Of a stretch of DNA of 64,000 nt, positions 22,829-34,045 are shown piece after piece. Origin of the DNA: Serratia symbiotica (GTDB taxonomy: Bacteria > Pseudomonadota > Gammaproteobacteria > Enterobacterales > Enterobacteriaceae); the NCBI GenBank assembly GCA_900155695.1, contig FUHL01000001.1:900609-964608 (forward strand). The letters run 5' to 3'. A program made the position numbers and the translations under genes. The notes beneath the pieces were generated by a model. It was not told the origin of the DNA. It saw nothing but the letters and a program-made list of their open reading frames with translations, and made no database searches. Position 1 is the first letter of the stretch, and the number at the start of each line of letters is the position of its first letter.

Positions 22829-24007
22829 CATATATACATTTCTCTGAGATATGCCAATAGTAAGTAAATCGCTATTTTTAATAAAATAGTAAATAAAAAT
22901 TTTGCATGTATTAGTAATAATATCCTATACATGCATTTATTTTAAATAAGATAGATCAGATGCCTTATTAAAAACTATTAGATAGGTTACTACACTTTAA
23001 TTGTATACCTTAATAAAAGATATTTATAATATATACAATAGTCTAAATAAGTAACATATCAGGAATTTTACACAGTGATAAAGAAATATGTAATTTCTTA
23101 TATACTAATTTTATCATTGTATTTTACTAAAATCGCATTTTATTATTCAACGCATCATCTGTAGTTAATATTCTTTCCAGTCACTCGTGACGATATCTTG
23201 TCTTTATTTAACGCAAGTACTTTTATAAAAACCAACGACGAGAGTAATAAACAAAGATCATTATTTAATCATTCACTTTCTTTATAAAATAAAATTATAT
23301 ACGTAACGATAGATAATAGTATTAAAACAATAAGGCTCTTTCATCATGATCTAGTGATATTAGTAGATAAACAAATAGCTAACTCATATTATCTGTCAAT
23401 GAGCTCGAAATATTTTATCCTTGGCTGAGCATGGTTTATATTCACTAGCAATGAAAATACAATAATACTTTCAATTATTAAAAGCAATATTGTGAATATA
23501 GATAAAACGCTATCTATTATATCAGTCATAAATAGTATTTGTAAATCATACTCAAATCTACAACATACTATTATTTCCTTCGTATACTAGATCTAATCTA
23601 AATGCTTTAAATGTAGACTCTAGATAACAATTTTACATTCTTCAAATTTATTTTTGGCAATGAAAAAATATCAGAGTAAATCTGATATTTAAGCAAGAAA
23701 TATAATAGCCATGATTATTTAGTAAAATAATATAGAAGATCTAGCAATATATAGCAATAACTAATAATCGAATGACATGACTAAATATAAAATATCTCTA
23801 TAGCTATTCTATAGTAAACACATATCAAGACATAGAACAAAACACATGAAAAATAATCATAAGGAGAAAATAATATTTATAAGTAATAAGCTTGTCATAT
23901 GAATTTTATTGAAAGGCATTGGAATTCATGGATCTTCAGTATAAAAATTTATCTATTAATTAAAGATCAAGTAATATTTGCATTAAATTGCTTATTAAAG
24001 GTGTATT
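22829..24007. other. AT-rich spacer between rppH and cysQ
   Basis: 1.2 kb with stops in all frames. E. coli has ptsP after rppH and cpdB upstream of cysQ; I could recognise neither. This is a gene-order junction. Confidence 0.6.
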
Positions 24008-24748
24008 ATGATAACTCAGATTTGCCAATTGTCTCGTCAAGCCGGAGCGGCTATCATGCAAATATATGATGCTAAACAACTGCTGAACATTAAACAAAAA
24101 AAAGATAATTCACCAGTTACTGTAGCTGATTTAACAGCACATCATATTATTAAAGATGGTTTAGCTTCATTAACTCCAGAGATACCTTTGTTATCGGAAG
24201 AAGATCTGCCGACCTGGGAAGAACGTAAGGACTGGGAACGTTACTGGCTAGTTGATCCTTTAGATGGGACCAAAGAGTTCCTACATCGCAATGGTGAATT
24301 CACTGTTAATATCGCCTTGATTGAAAATAACACAGCAGTCATGGGAGTAGTATATGCACCAGCAATTGATGTTTTGTATTTAGCAGTTGATAACAAGGCA
24401 TGGAAAGAAGAACGAGGAGAACGTAAGGCTATTACTGTTTGTCAGTCTCATCCACCACTGGTAGTAGTAAGTCGTTCACATATTGATAATAAATTAACTA
24501 CATATTTAACCCAGCTTGGTGAACATAAGATAATTTCTATCGGTTCGTCGCTAAAATTTTGCTTAATTGCAGAAGGCAAGGCACAACTATACCCACGTTT
24601 TGGGAATACCAATACCTGGGACACTGCTGCAGGTCATGCAGTAGCTACTGCCGCCGGAGCTACTGTGCATGATTGGCAAGGTAATCCTTTGGTATATGGA
24701 CGTGGACAATCCCTTATAAATCCTGGTTTTAATGTATTTATATACTAA
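24008..24748 (+). CDS. cysQ: 3'(2'),5'-bisphosphate nucleotidase CysQ
   Basis: Magnesium-dependent phosphatase that hydrolyses 3'-phosphoadenosine 5'-phosphate (PAP) to AMP, removing a by-product of sulfate assimilation and of acyl-carrier-protein turnover. It has 246 residues, the same as E. coli. Inositol-monophosphatase-fold metal motifs are intact: [19 protein letters not shown] and [16 protein letters not shown]. The start has AAAGGTG before it. A stem-loop follows 16 bases after the stop. Confidence 0.97.
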   Translation: MITQICQLSRQAGAAIMQIYDAKQLLNIKQKKDNSPVTVADLTAHHIIKDGLASLTPEIPLLSEEDLPTWEERKDWERYWLVDPLDGTKEFLHRNGEFTVNIALIENNTAVMGVVYAPAIDVLYLAVDNKAWKEERGERKAITVCQSHPPLVVVSRSHIDNKLTTYLTQLGEHKIISIGSSLKFCLIAEGKAQLYPRFGNTNTWDTAAGHAVATAAGATVHDWQGNPLVYGRGQSLINPGFNVFIY

Positions 24749-24764
24749 GTAAATGTAATTAAAA

Positions 24765-24788
24765 CGGCTACATTTTGTTTTGTAGCCG
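24765..24788. terminator. Stem-loop after cysQ
   Basis: CGGCTACA, 8-base loop, TGTAGCCG: an 8-bp G+C-containing stem 16 bases past the cysQ stop. A-rich before and not T-rich after, so it would suit termination on the minus strand or mRNA 3'-end protection for cysQ. Confidence 0.6.
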
Positions 24789-25938
24789 ATCTCACTATTA
24801 TAGCTCCTTCTTCATCTACATAGAACTTGTCTACATCGATAATATCGACTTTTAACTCGCATGCTAGGCGATGTCTGGCAAAGAAATGATACTAATGTAT
24901 AGAAATATTTATTACGAGTCATGCTATGGATAACTGTCAGTAGATAATCAGTATTACATCCATACATCTTTAAAATAATTATGGTTTAAAAGAATGCTCT
25001 ATTCATTGAACTATTTCTAATATATTTAATTTAAAAACTATATACTTGTAATACATGAGTAAAAATCAATAAATTATTTTTAATAAATTTCTACTAATTT
25101 TAAAATAGCACGATTAAGAGATTCAGTATCTATTGAGATCCATTCACTATATTTAAATATTTATATAAAATATTTAAGATATTCCACGTCTAGCATAATA
25201 AATCTGTTTATGTACTAACTTATTTACATTACTTGTACTATGGAGATGTAGAAGAAACTAAAATATTATATTAGTCATCAGTTAAAATATAAAATCATAG
25301 CTTTAAAAAAATTATTCAGCAACACATCAGATTGATGATTCTAATGGATACCATCTTTAGTACTAGCCTTCTATGTTATTTGGATTTAAGCTAACAAAAA
25401 TAAAAAGCTGATTATTACAAAACCAACAAATTACACTGAGTTAGTGTAGGTATTTATGTTAATAAAATCGACTTCACTCTCATATTACTTAGCACGGCTA
25501 TAGAACTGATTGATGTCAATTGTTATGAAAGTAAAAATCAGGAATTGCTTACAATTTATGCACTTTAAAGGCATAAATATTACTTTGTTGTATAAACTAA
25601 AGATATTTCAAGTTAAAGATATTTCCGCCTGTAATAAAAATACACTATTTAAAATTATAAAAAATATTAATGAAATAATTTCAAGATAATATATATCTAT
25701 AAAATCAGTAATAACAAAATTTAATAATACCCAATAGCATCTATTTCTAGTTGTCATGTATGTATAAGGTTTGGTTATAGGAAGTTGATTGAATACACAT
25801 TATTATTTAATATTATTTTATATCATTCTCACAACATTCAAGTCTAATTGTACTTTCACTGTTTATAACACATGGTTTATTAAACCGATATCAGTAACGA
25901 AACTAGATATAATACCTGTATAGGTTATAACGAAAAAT
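24789..25938. other. AT-rich spacer between cysQ and sspB
   Basis: 1.15 kb between convergent genes, with stops in all frames and no recognised remnant. Confidence 0.6.
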
Positions 25939-26418
25939 TTATTTAATAACGCGTAATGTAGAGCGACTATTAGACTGCTGCATGGTCTTACTCTCACCGC
26001 TCTCTTTGTAAGTGCCATCAATAACCGACATAAGGCTTTGAACAGAATTAATATTATTGCTTAGGTTTTTAATAGTAGCGTCTATTGTTTTAGTAAACTC
26101 CGTATCAAATAGACTACCTGCACCGTTTTCACGTGCATAAATTGCTTTCACAGCTACTATGGGCACCGAAATATAATGTACGACACCTTTAAAACGAGCG
26201 TTAAAACATACTTTATCATTGCCTATGCTAAGATTAGCAACTGCATTTTGTGCGATATTCAATATAATATATCCATCTCGTACAAATTCCATTGGTACTT
26301 GAACTCTATCACAAAGAACATTAACCAATAAATTTGGAGTCAATCGGTTATCAAGCAGCCAATCATAGATTGCTCGCAATAGATATGGACGTTGTGGAAT
26401 CATATGAGAGGTATCCAT
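25939..26418 (-). CDS. sspB: ClpXP protease adaptor SspB
   Basis: Dimeric adaptor that binds ssrA-tagged proteins and delivers them to ClpXP. It has 159 residues (E. coli 165). The folded domain is well kept (RPYLLRAIYDWLLDN, VPMEFVRDGYIILNIA, IYARENGAG). The flexible acidic linker has changed, but the C-terminal ClpX-tethering module, ending LRVIK (E. coli LRVVK), is retained. That pattern argues for a working adaptor. Five bases after sspA, in the rplM-rpsI-sspA-sspB order. Confidence 0.95.
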   Translation of the reverse strand: MDTSHMIPQRPYLLRAIYDWLLDNRLTPNLLVNVLCDRVQVPMEFVRDGYIILNIAQNAVANLSIGNDKVCFNARFKGVVHYISVPIVAVKAIYARENGAGSLFDTEFTKTIDATIKNLSNNINSVQSLMSVIDGTYKESGESKTMQQSNSRSTLRVIK

Positions 26419-26423
26419 AATAT

Positions 26424-27065
26424 TTAATCTCGAATATATAAACGCATTTCGCGTTCAGCTTCAGTTAAAGAAACTAGAAACGAATCACGTTTAAAAACTC
26501 GATTCATATAGCCCTTTAAGTCTTTAGAGCTATCCCCATATAGTGTAACACCTAACTGAGGTAAACGCCATAGCAATGGCGCTAAATAACAATCCATTAA
26601 GCTAAATTCTTCACTCATAAAGTAGACAGTTTGTCTAAAGATTGCTGCAGTCGCTAGAAGTTCATCGCGTAGTTGGCAACGAGCAGATTCTGCTTCTTGT
26701 ACACTTCCCTGTTCAATTTTAAACATAAGAGAATACCAGCTTTTCTTAATACGTAACATCATCAATCGACTTTCACCACGAGCAATAGGATAAACTGGCA
26801 TGAGTGGCGGATGGGGAAATCGCTCATCAAGATATTCCATAATTATTCTGGATTCATACAGGGTTAGTTCGCGATCAAATAGTGTTGGTAACATTTGGTA
26901 GGGGTTGAGATCAATTAAATCCTGCGGCAGGTTATTTATTTCAACCTGCTCAATCTCAACGCTGACACCTTTTTCCGCAAGAACGATACGTACTTGATGG
27001 CTAAAAATATCAGTTGCGCCGGAGAATAGTGTCATTACCGAACGTTTATTGGCAGGAACAACCAT
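26424..27065 (-). CDS. sspA: Stringent starvation protein A
   Basis: RNA-polymerase-associated protein with a glutathione S-transferase fold that affects transcription in starvation and acid stress. It has 213 residues (E. coli 212). ANKRSVMTLFSGATDIFSHQ at the N terminus and YESRIIMEYLDERFPHPPLM in the GST-like domain are near identical to E. coli. Four upstream codons are open, but MVVPANKRS aligns with the E. coli start. It forms an operon with sspB, downstream of rpsI. Confidence 0.95.
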   Translation of the reverse strand: MVVPANKRSVMTLFSGATDIFSHQVRIVLAEKGVSVEIEQVEINNLPQDLIDLNPYQMLPTLFDRELTLYESRIIMEYLDERFPHPPLMPVYPIARGESRLMMLRIKKSWYSLMFKIEQGSVQEAESARCQLRDELLATAAIFRQTVYFMSEEFSLMDCYLAPLLWRLPQLGVTLYGDSSKDLKGYMNRVFKRDSFLVSLTEAEREMRLYIRD

Positions 27066-27310
27066 GAAGACCTCCAAATTATTTTGAATATATTGCAGAT
27101 AGTCACCTTATTTCCATTTTGATATGCCACATACCATCAATCTGTAATTAACCTACTCATAAAGTTAACTGGAGGGGTAATATAACAGTAAATATATGAA
27201 AATAGTACGAATGTTACTAGCTTTTACTTGATTTATAAGAGGTATGCAAAATTTTTATTTTTTTAAAATTATCAGCATTATATGAATAGCTATAGGCTTA
27301 TTTAAAGTAT

Positions 27311-27342
27311 CAAACCCGATGCGGCTGGTTGCATCAGGTTTG
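27311..27342 (-). terminator. Hairpin downstream of rpsI
   Basis: CAAACCCGATGC (27311-27322) pairs with GCATCAGGTTTG (27331-27342) with one imperfect pair and an 8-base loop. It is 26 bases past the rpsI stop on the minus strand and followed by ATACTTT. Probably terminates or attenuates rplM-rpsI before sspA. Confidence 0.7.
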
Positions 27343-27367
27343 CGGTAATCCAAATAACACCTAACAA

Positions 27368-27760
27368 TTAACGCTTGGAGAACTGAGGACGACGACGTGC
27401 TTTTCGAAAACCTACTTTCTTGCGTTCAACTTGACGTGCATCACGAGTAACGAAGCCAGCTTGACGGAGTTCAGAACGAAGAGTGGCGTCATACTTCATC
27501 AATGCACGGGTAATACCATGACGAATAGCTCCCGCTTGGCCAGATATTCCACCACCTTTAACGGTAATATACAAATCCCACTTACTTGTCATATCAAGCA
27601 ATTTAAGTGGATGACGAACTACCATTCTCGCCGTTTCACGACCGAAATATTCTTCAAGAGTACGCTGATTTATAACGATATTACCGTTACCAGGCTTAAT
27701 AAATACACGAGCGGCGGAGCTTTTACGGCGACCAGTGCCGTAATATTGATTTTCAATCAT
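27368..27760 (-). CDS. rpsI: 30S ribosomal protein S9
   Basis: Small-subunit protein whose C-terminal tail reaches the P-site tRNA. It has 130 residues, the same as E. coli. [20 protein letters not shown] at the N terminus and the basic tail ending RPQFSKR, which contacts the anticodon loop, are intact. It follows rplM by 16 bases on the same strand. Confidence 0.98.
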   Translation of the reverse strand: MIENQYYGTGRRKSSAARVFIKPGNGNIVINQRTLEEYFGRETARMVVRHPLKLLDMTSKWDLYITVKGGGISGQAGAIRHGITRALMKYDATLRSELRQAGFVTRDARQVERKKVGFRKARRRPQFSKR

Positions 27761-27776
27761 TACTTGTGAATCCTGA

Positions 27777-28205
27777 TTAAATGTCTAGAAATTGTGGTTT
27801 CTGTGCTGCGTGATTAAAATCACTATTGGCGTAAACTTTCAATTTACGGAACATAGCACGGCCCAGTGGCCCTTTTGGCAGCATGCCTTTAATCGCGATT
27901 TCAATTACGCGCTCAGGACAACGGGTAATCATCTCTTTAAAACTCGCTTGCTTGATACCGCCAACATAACCACTATGGTGATAATAAATTTTGTTTGTGC
28001 GCTTTTTACCGGTGACAGCAACTTTACTTGCGTTCATAACAATAATGTAATCTCCAGTATCCATATGTGGAGTAAATTCCGGTTTATGCTTGCCTCGCAG
28101 TCGTCTTGCTAGTTCACTAGCAAGACGCCCTAGAGTCTTACCATCTGCATCAACAATATACCAGTTTCGTTGAATTGTCTCTGGTCTAGCTGTAAAAGTT
28201 TTCAT
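27777..28205 (-). CDS. rplM: 50S ribosomal protein L13
   Basis: Early-assembly protein of the large subunit. It has 142 residues, the same as E. coli. [20 protein letters not shown] and the signature [19 protein letters not shown] are present. It is first in the rplM-rpsI operon. Upstream lies a G+C-rich hairpin (28250-28274) that may belong to its leader; in E. coli this operon is autoregulated by L13. Confidence 0.98.
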   Translation of the reverse strand: MKTFTARPETIQRNWYIVDADGKTLGRLASELARRLRGKHKPEFTPHMDTGDYIIVMNASKVAVTGKKRTNKIYYHHSGYVGGIKQASFKEMITRCPERVIEIAIKGMLPKGPLGRAMFRKLKVYANSDFNHAAQKPQFLDI

Positions 28206-28249
28206 AAAATGCTTATATAATAATTAGTTACGTGTTAGTTAACACAAAA

Positions 28250-28274
28250 CGCGCAAGAAATTTAGAATTGCGCG
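28250..28274 (-). promoter_or_regulatory. Leader hairpin of rplM
   Basis: CGCGCAA and TTGCGCG pair across an 11-base loop 44 bases before the rplM start; on the minus strand the stem is followed by TTTTG. Such a G+C-rich stem stands out in this DNA. It could be the L13 autoregulatory leader or a terminator of an upstream transcript; sequence alone cannot separate these. Confidence 0.5.
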
Positions 28275-29623
28275 AATATATAAGTTAAATAAATCTATTT
28301 ATTTGAATGGTTATTAGCCATGCTATAAATTGCACAAAACTTTATCCTAACTTAGAAAAAACGATTATATAAAAGTTAATCATAAAGATCGAATGTTTTT
28401 TAAATCGATTTCACCCTCTAAGATAACAGCTACTTATCTTGCTTAAAATGATTTTACTAATTATCAACATATAGACAATTGAAAGTTTAACGAAGACTCC
28501 TGTTTTAAATATATCTACGGAACTTTAATTACTTACAATCATATGACCAATAGATAGTTGGTTAAATTAAAGCTATTAGCACATTGATTTGTAATCGTAA
28601 TGAATTATTTTATATAAATTTATTTTATACGTATCATTCAAGCAAAATTTATTAAAAGTAATTTAACGACAAGTATTTTATATAAAATTTTTATAGATGT
28701 ATTAGTATCAAATTAACTATTTCAATTAATTATTTATTCTATCTGCCTTAACACTTAATAGCTCATGCATAATGTAAAGGTCTGCAGCAATATAATGCAA
28801 ATCTAAAAATACTGAGCATTATATCTGCATTATAGTAAACTTAGCAAATATTCATGCATTACGTTATACTACTTAAGTTACTTTATGTTTTCAATAGAAC
28901 CTAAAATGTTATACATATGCTAAAAATAATTTAGCATGCTCTTTTTTATTTAGTAGTAAAATATACCTATATTCTTATATATTATTTATAAATAATTTTA
29001 TATTTTCTGATATACATTTATTTCTGATTATCCCAATCAAACTCCCACTAATTTTCTATTATTCATATAATAACTCAATTAAAAAAATAAATCGAAGGAT
29101 TTTTTTTGATGTTGCAACTAATAAATCAAGTAAAGATATATGATTGCCTTATAAAATAAAATTTTTAATTTTTCTATATTCAATGACATTAAAAAATATG
29201 CCTCTATAAATAATAGGATACTTGCATAGATGCTGTATAATAATTAATATAAAGCAACAATTTACTTAATATATAATTTACTTAATATATTATATAAGTA
29301 TTAAGGTTCATAAACAGAAAATAAGTTACATGCCATGACGGCATAAAATATAACTTCAATTGATAGCTGATAAAAGTATACAATCATCAAACTCACTTAA
29401 TACAACCAGATGATATCTTATTAAAAATATTCATTGATGATATTTGCTTGCAGTAGAAAAGAATCATTAATCCAAAACTATATAGAAAACTAAAATTAGT
29501 TCTGCATATTTAAATTCTCTTTGATAATATCAATAGAATTATATTCTCTTTATGCATGAGAATTAAAGAACTACTTTTAATAGAATACGCCGATAGGCTT
29601 AATGATTTAAGCTAGTATAAATA
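28275..29623. other. AT-rich spacer between rplM and gnd
   Basis: 1.35 kb with no readable gene. Contains a 16-bp tandem duplication at 29259-29290. Confidence 0.6.
29259..29290. repeat. Tandem duplication of a 16-bp unit
   Basis: AATTTACTTAATATAT occurs twice head to tail (29259-29274 and 29275-29290). Typical of replication slippage in non-coding DNA. Confidence 0.85.
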
Positions 29624-31027
29624 CTATGTCCATTGAGTGTGAAAGATACCATCTTTATCAATTCGCTCGTAAGTATGAGCGCCAAAATAATCACGCTGTG
29701 CTTGTATTAAATTAGCTGGCAAAACCACTGAACGATATCCATCATAATAAGCAATAGCTGCAGAAAAAGTAGGAGTGGATATACCTGTTTGTACTGCATA
29801 AGATACCACGTCACGCAAGGCCTGCTGGTATTTATCAGTAATATGTTTAAAATAAGGTGCTAACAGTAGGTTAGCGATAGCAGGATCAGCAGAATAAGCT
29901 TTAATAATTTGTTGCAGTAACTGAGCACGAATGATACAACCGCCTCGGAAAATTTTAGCAATCTCACTACATTTTAAATCCCAATTGTTCTCCTTAGAGG
30001 CAGATTGTAACTGAGAAAAACCCTGCGCATAAGAAATAATTTTACCTAAATATAGCGCACGACGAACCTGTTCTATACATATGGCTCTTTCTTCACTAAC
30101 GCCCATCACTTTAGGGCCGCTTAATATATTGGCAGCTACAACTCTTTGATCTTTTAGTGAAGATAAGTAACGTGCGAATACAGATTCAGTAATTAATGAT
30201 AAAGGTTCGCCAAGATTAAGAGCACTTTGGCTAGTCCATGTTCCAGTGCCTTTATTAGCTGCTTTATCTAATATAACATCTATTAAGTAATAACCTTCTT
30301 TATCTTTTGTTGTGAATATATCTTTGGTAATATCCATCAAGTAACTATTCAGTTCTCCTTTATTCCATTCCGCAAAAGTCTCCGATAATTGTTCATTACT
30401 AAGATTTAATGCGTACTTCAACAATGAGTAAGCTTCTGCAATTAATTGCATGTCACCATACTCAATGCCATTATGGACCATCTTTACATAATGCCCAGCA
30501 CCGTCAGGGCCAATATAGTTTACACAAGGCTCGCCTTCTGCGAAGGCGGATATGCGCTTCAGTATTGGCGCTACTAATTCATAGGATTTTTTCTGTCCGC
30601 CAGGCATAATACAAGGTCCGTTCAGCGCTCCTTCTTCTCCACCAGATATACCTGCTCCAATAAAATTCAATCCATAATTAGATAGTTCTTGATTGCGACG
30701 TAATGTATCTTGGTAATGAGCATTGCCTCCATCAATTAGGATGTCATCCTTATCTAAGTATGGCGTTAAAGATGAAATGATTTGATCTGTGGCTGCACCT
30801 GCTTGAACCATTAGTAAAATACATCTTGGTTTTTCTAATGATTTAACAAATGCTTCGACACTATAATATGGAAATATATTTTTATTTGGATTTTCTGCAA
30901 TAAATTGATCTGTCTTATCACTTGAACGGTTAAAAATAGAAACAATATAACCACGGCTTGCAATGTTAAGTGCTAAATTACTGCCCATTACCGCCATGCC
31001 GACAACACCAATTTTTTGTATAAACAT
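29624..31027 (-). CDS. gnd: 6-phosphogluconate dehydrogenase (decarboxylating)
   Basis: Oxidises 6-phosphogluconate to ribulose 5-phosphate and CO2, giving NADPH and pentose for nucleotides. It has 467 residues (E. coli 468). The NADP-binding [17 protein letters not shown] is at the N terminus, [15 protein letters not shown] is the catalytic-loop signature, and [16 protein letters not shown] carries further active-site residues. The tail [12 protein letters not shown] is conserved. In O-antigen clusters gnd often lies downstream of manC-manB, and a dead manB (cpsG) is upstream here on the same strand. Confidence 0.97.
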   Translation of the reverse strand: MFIQKIGVVGMAVMGSNLALNIASRGYIVSIFNRSSDKTDQFIAENPNKNIFPYYSVEAFVKSLEKPRCILLMVQAGAATDQIISSLTPYLDKDDILIDGGNAHYQDTLRRNQELSNYGLNFIGAGISGGEEGALNGPCIMPGGQKKSYELVAPILKRISAFAEGEPCVNYIGPDGAGHYVKMVHNGIEYGDMQLIAEAYSLLKYALNLSNEQLSETFAEWNKGELNSYLMDITKDIFTTKDKEGYYLIDVILDKAANKGTGTWTSQSALNLGEPLSLITESVFARYLSSLKDQRVVAANILSGPKVMGVSEERAICIEQVRRALYLGKIISYAQGFSQLQSASKENNWDLKCSEIAKIFRGGCIIRAQLLQQIIKAYSADPAIANLLLAPYFKHITDKYQQALRDVVSYAVQTGISTPTFSAAIAYYDGYRSVVLPANLIQAQRDYFGAHTYERIDKDGIFHTQWT

Positions 31028-32631
31028 GAAGACTCTCCTGTCTGAAAATACTACCTATCGATGCCAATGGGCAGTGGGTTTCAAAGCGACGCAGATGTTA
31101 GCTCAGGATAACAATGTATGGGTAGTGCTGGATCCCTATAAGTCATTTTGTAAATAAAATTTCGTTTCTTACTGCAATTAATTTATGATGAATGCATCAG
31201 CTCATTCGATACACTTCTACCAAATGTTAAGAGATCAAAATAAGACTTGAAATCTTTTTTTTAGAATTCTCACTATATCTTAAGGAAGATTAATGGTTAA
31301 ACTTCTATAATTAATTCTTTTATTTAATAGTTTAGCATACATCTCGGCCTTAGGACAATATGATGTCAAAGATTTAATACGAAGATAATAAAACAATGTG
31401 GCACTATAGTACCATGGCAAAATTATTTTATATTGCAAATAATAATCTTATAATAGGTATTGTAGCATTAAATGATACATTAATGTAAATGCAACTCCTG
31501 TACATTTTACATCAGATAAATGTAATAAAATAAAACGAAATATGTAACTTTTTTATAAAAATTAGGAATAACATCAAGCAATACTTAAACTTTTCATTAA
31601 CTATAAAATAGAAATACAATCTAATTGTAAGTTTACATTATTAAGTTTATGGATTTAGTGCTATTACGTTTTGTGTAATGTATTATAGTACATCACATTA
31701 TAATAATATTAATTAAGTTAATATATGCAATAAAAATAAATTCATCGCAATGAATTTATACTATTATTTTATAAAATCATACATTGGCCTATTTCATTAG
31801 AAAATACCAATTTTAAAGTTCTAAAAATAAATACGTCACTACAACTAAAATATTTAAGAAAATACACTATACAACAAATTTTTAATGTTTAAAATAACAA
31901 AAAATGTATTTTTCATTATTTTAGTATAATTACTTTATTGTAGTATTATATATTTCTGTATATGTAAAAGATTTTGTTTCTTTATATCCCTACAATAATA
32001 TATATAAAATAATATCTATAAAACACTATTAACAGATTCTAATAAAATAACTTTATCTAGAAAATAACAAATTATTTTTTGGATTAAATATTTTGAAAAA
32101 CATTCATAATATAAGATATTGCAATTTATTATGGAATATATTCATTATGGTATGATATAGTTATCAATCCATTTTCTTTTTAATACTATATTGACTATTG
32201 ACTTATAATACTATTTACAATATTCTAGAATAGTTTATAGTGCAGACTAAAATCTTCATAAATTCATGATCTTTGTTCTATAAAATGTTATTTTAGATAT
32301 GTAAATTAAGAATACTCTAGTATACATTCATGATGCTACCATGAATGCTATTGACAGAAAAATAAGGTATTATTTTGTATATATAATAGTCATAAGGCTT
32401 ATATTTTAAATTCGGCATGTCTACTATCTGTTGAATTGTTCAAATAATATATAATAAAGTATCCAACGTACACTACTATTTCTTGATCGCGAGAATAATG
32501 TACAATACATTTTTAATTTTAATCTATACTATTAACTAGACTATATCTAGTATAATATACTATTTATATCAATTAAGTAGTAAACTTCAATACTTAATTG
32601 TTAATGATACTTTAGTAGATAATTACTCAGT
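31028..32631. other. Decayed spacer upstream of gnd
   Basis: 1.6 kb with no readable gene. The first 130 bases (31028-31160) are markedly less AT-rich than the rest and presumably hold the gnd promoter. Several small hairpins occur, e.g. ATAAATTCAT-cgca-ATGAATTTAT near 31737-31760. Confidence 0.5.
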
Positions 32632-32670
32632 TAATTTTACAAAAAATTATAAAAATTTTTTGTAAAATTA
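32632..32670. repeat. Perfect hairpin, 17-bp arms, 5-base loop
   Basis: TAATTTTACAAAAAATT (32632-32648) and its exact reverse complement (32654-32670) flank ATAAA. It sits just past the 3' end of the dead cpsG on the minus strand, so it may be that gene's old terminator. Confidence 0.8.
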
Positions 32671-32699
32671 CGATTTTATTGTAAACCACTAAGAGTTTA

Positions 32700-34045
32700 A
32701 TATAGATAAATTTATTTTGTATTAACTATTCTATTATTAATATCTATTAAGTAATTTGAATATTTCAATCATTATATTCATGAAATGAATCTGTTGGTTA
32801 GATGCTACATCTAATCGGAAGATAGACTCTATTATGATGTTATTAAAAAGAAAGTTTTCGACATCATACTTTTCTATAATATTTTATATTTTGAGAGAAT
32901 TGGATCAATTAAATATTAATGACACTAGAAATGGGATGTAGATTGCATACTATTACTAACGAATGGACTTCATTCATGTCATTTTAGTGTAAATTAATAT
33001 AACTATCAATCACCATGGTTTTAAGCTACAATTACAATAACAAAAATCAAGAACATAATGGTATGAATATATCTCTATACCATAGATAGTATCTAATTTA
33101 CGGATTCGCCCTTTAATAAATGCATGTCCGAATTTATATATAATCGTTATACCACTACTCTCTTAATTAAGACTACCTACTAGCATCAAAAGATAATAGT
33201 GAATAATCTTAGCACTTAGATGAATGTATAAACACTCTTATAGTATTTCAACAGTGTAATAACCTTCAACAAAACTCTCTTATGCATAGAATATAGAATA
33301 GAGCAAAACGATCCAAATCACCATCAAAAATGATTTCCATATTTACTTCATGCGATAATACTAATTGAGCAATATCATTACAGCATTTATGCCCTAATGG
33401 TTTAAGGATACCATGAGTTAAATTACCGTCTTGTTGATAATGTACTTTTAATGAAGCATAATGGATATTATATTATTTAAACGGCTTTCAATTTCATGAA
33501 TAACCTGTCCCACTATACCCTCTAGAGTTAATAACAAGTTTTATTTGCTGCGAATGGTGATTCCGATCGAACTTAATAGATCAGTAAAATACTTATTTAA
33601 GATCGTTATTGATTGATCGATACCTTGTTTTCTTTTTTATAAGTAGAGAAAATGCAGGATCATGAGTTAAATGTTGAATGGCTATTCAAACCAGCATTTT
33701 TACTGCATTTTCTATGTATTTATAAATAATAGTTTCATTCAGTTTCATGCCGTGATGATTCATTCGATTAAGTCTTTTAGTTGATGCCATTCCTCCATCT
33801 ATGTCAAGATAAAAAGTAGAACAATAACCTTCTTATGTTCTAATGATGCCAATGTCGATACGCATCGGTACTTTTTGCTTACACTAACGCATATAAATAC
33901 GATAAACTATATCAATAGTATAACTATTTACCCATTTGTCTATAACTATCATCTATCTACAACAGATAGAGCCATTCATTAAAAATCTCAAATATTAGCA
34001 CAAATATCATTATCTTATTAATGAAAACTTATTTATTAAATCAAG
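32700..34045 (-). pseudogene. cpsG: Decayed phosphomannomutase (cpsG/manB)
   Basis: Almost the whole protein can be traced in order across frames: RIDIGIIRT-stop-EGYCSTFYLDIDGG (E. coli [24 protein letters not shown]), NHHGMKL, KLVINS, KVHYQQDGNLTHGI (KVHNTPDGNFPNGI), IIFDGDLDRFALF (the metal-binding DGDxDR loop), KFGHAFIKGRIRKLDTIYG (KTGHAFIKERMRKEDAIYG) and RLDVASNQQIHF near the C terminus. The span of about 1.35 kb matches the 1371-base E. coli gene. Many stops and shifts mean it is dead. CpsG makes mannose 1-phosphate for GDP-mannose, used in O-antigen or capsule. End coordinates are approximate. Confidence 0.88.

Noticed and set aside
27431..28112. Plus-strand open frames opposite rpsI and rplM
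   Set aside because: Shadows of ribosomal protein genes on the other strand.
30963..31157. Short plus-strand open frame overlapping the gnd start
   Set aside because: Overlaps the conserved N terminus of gnd; the less AT-rich stretch is better explained as gnd promoter and leader.
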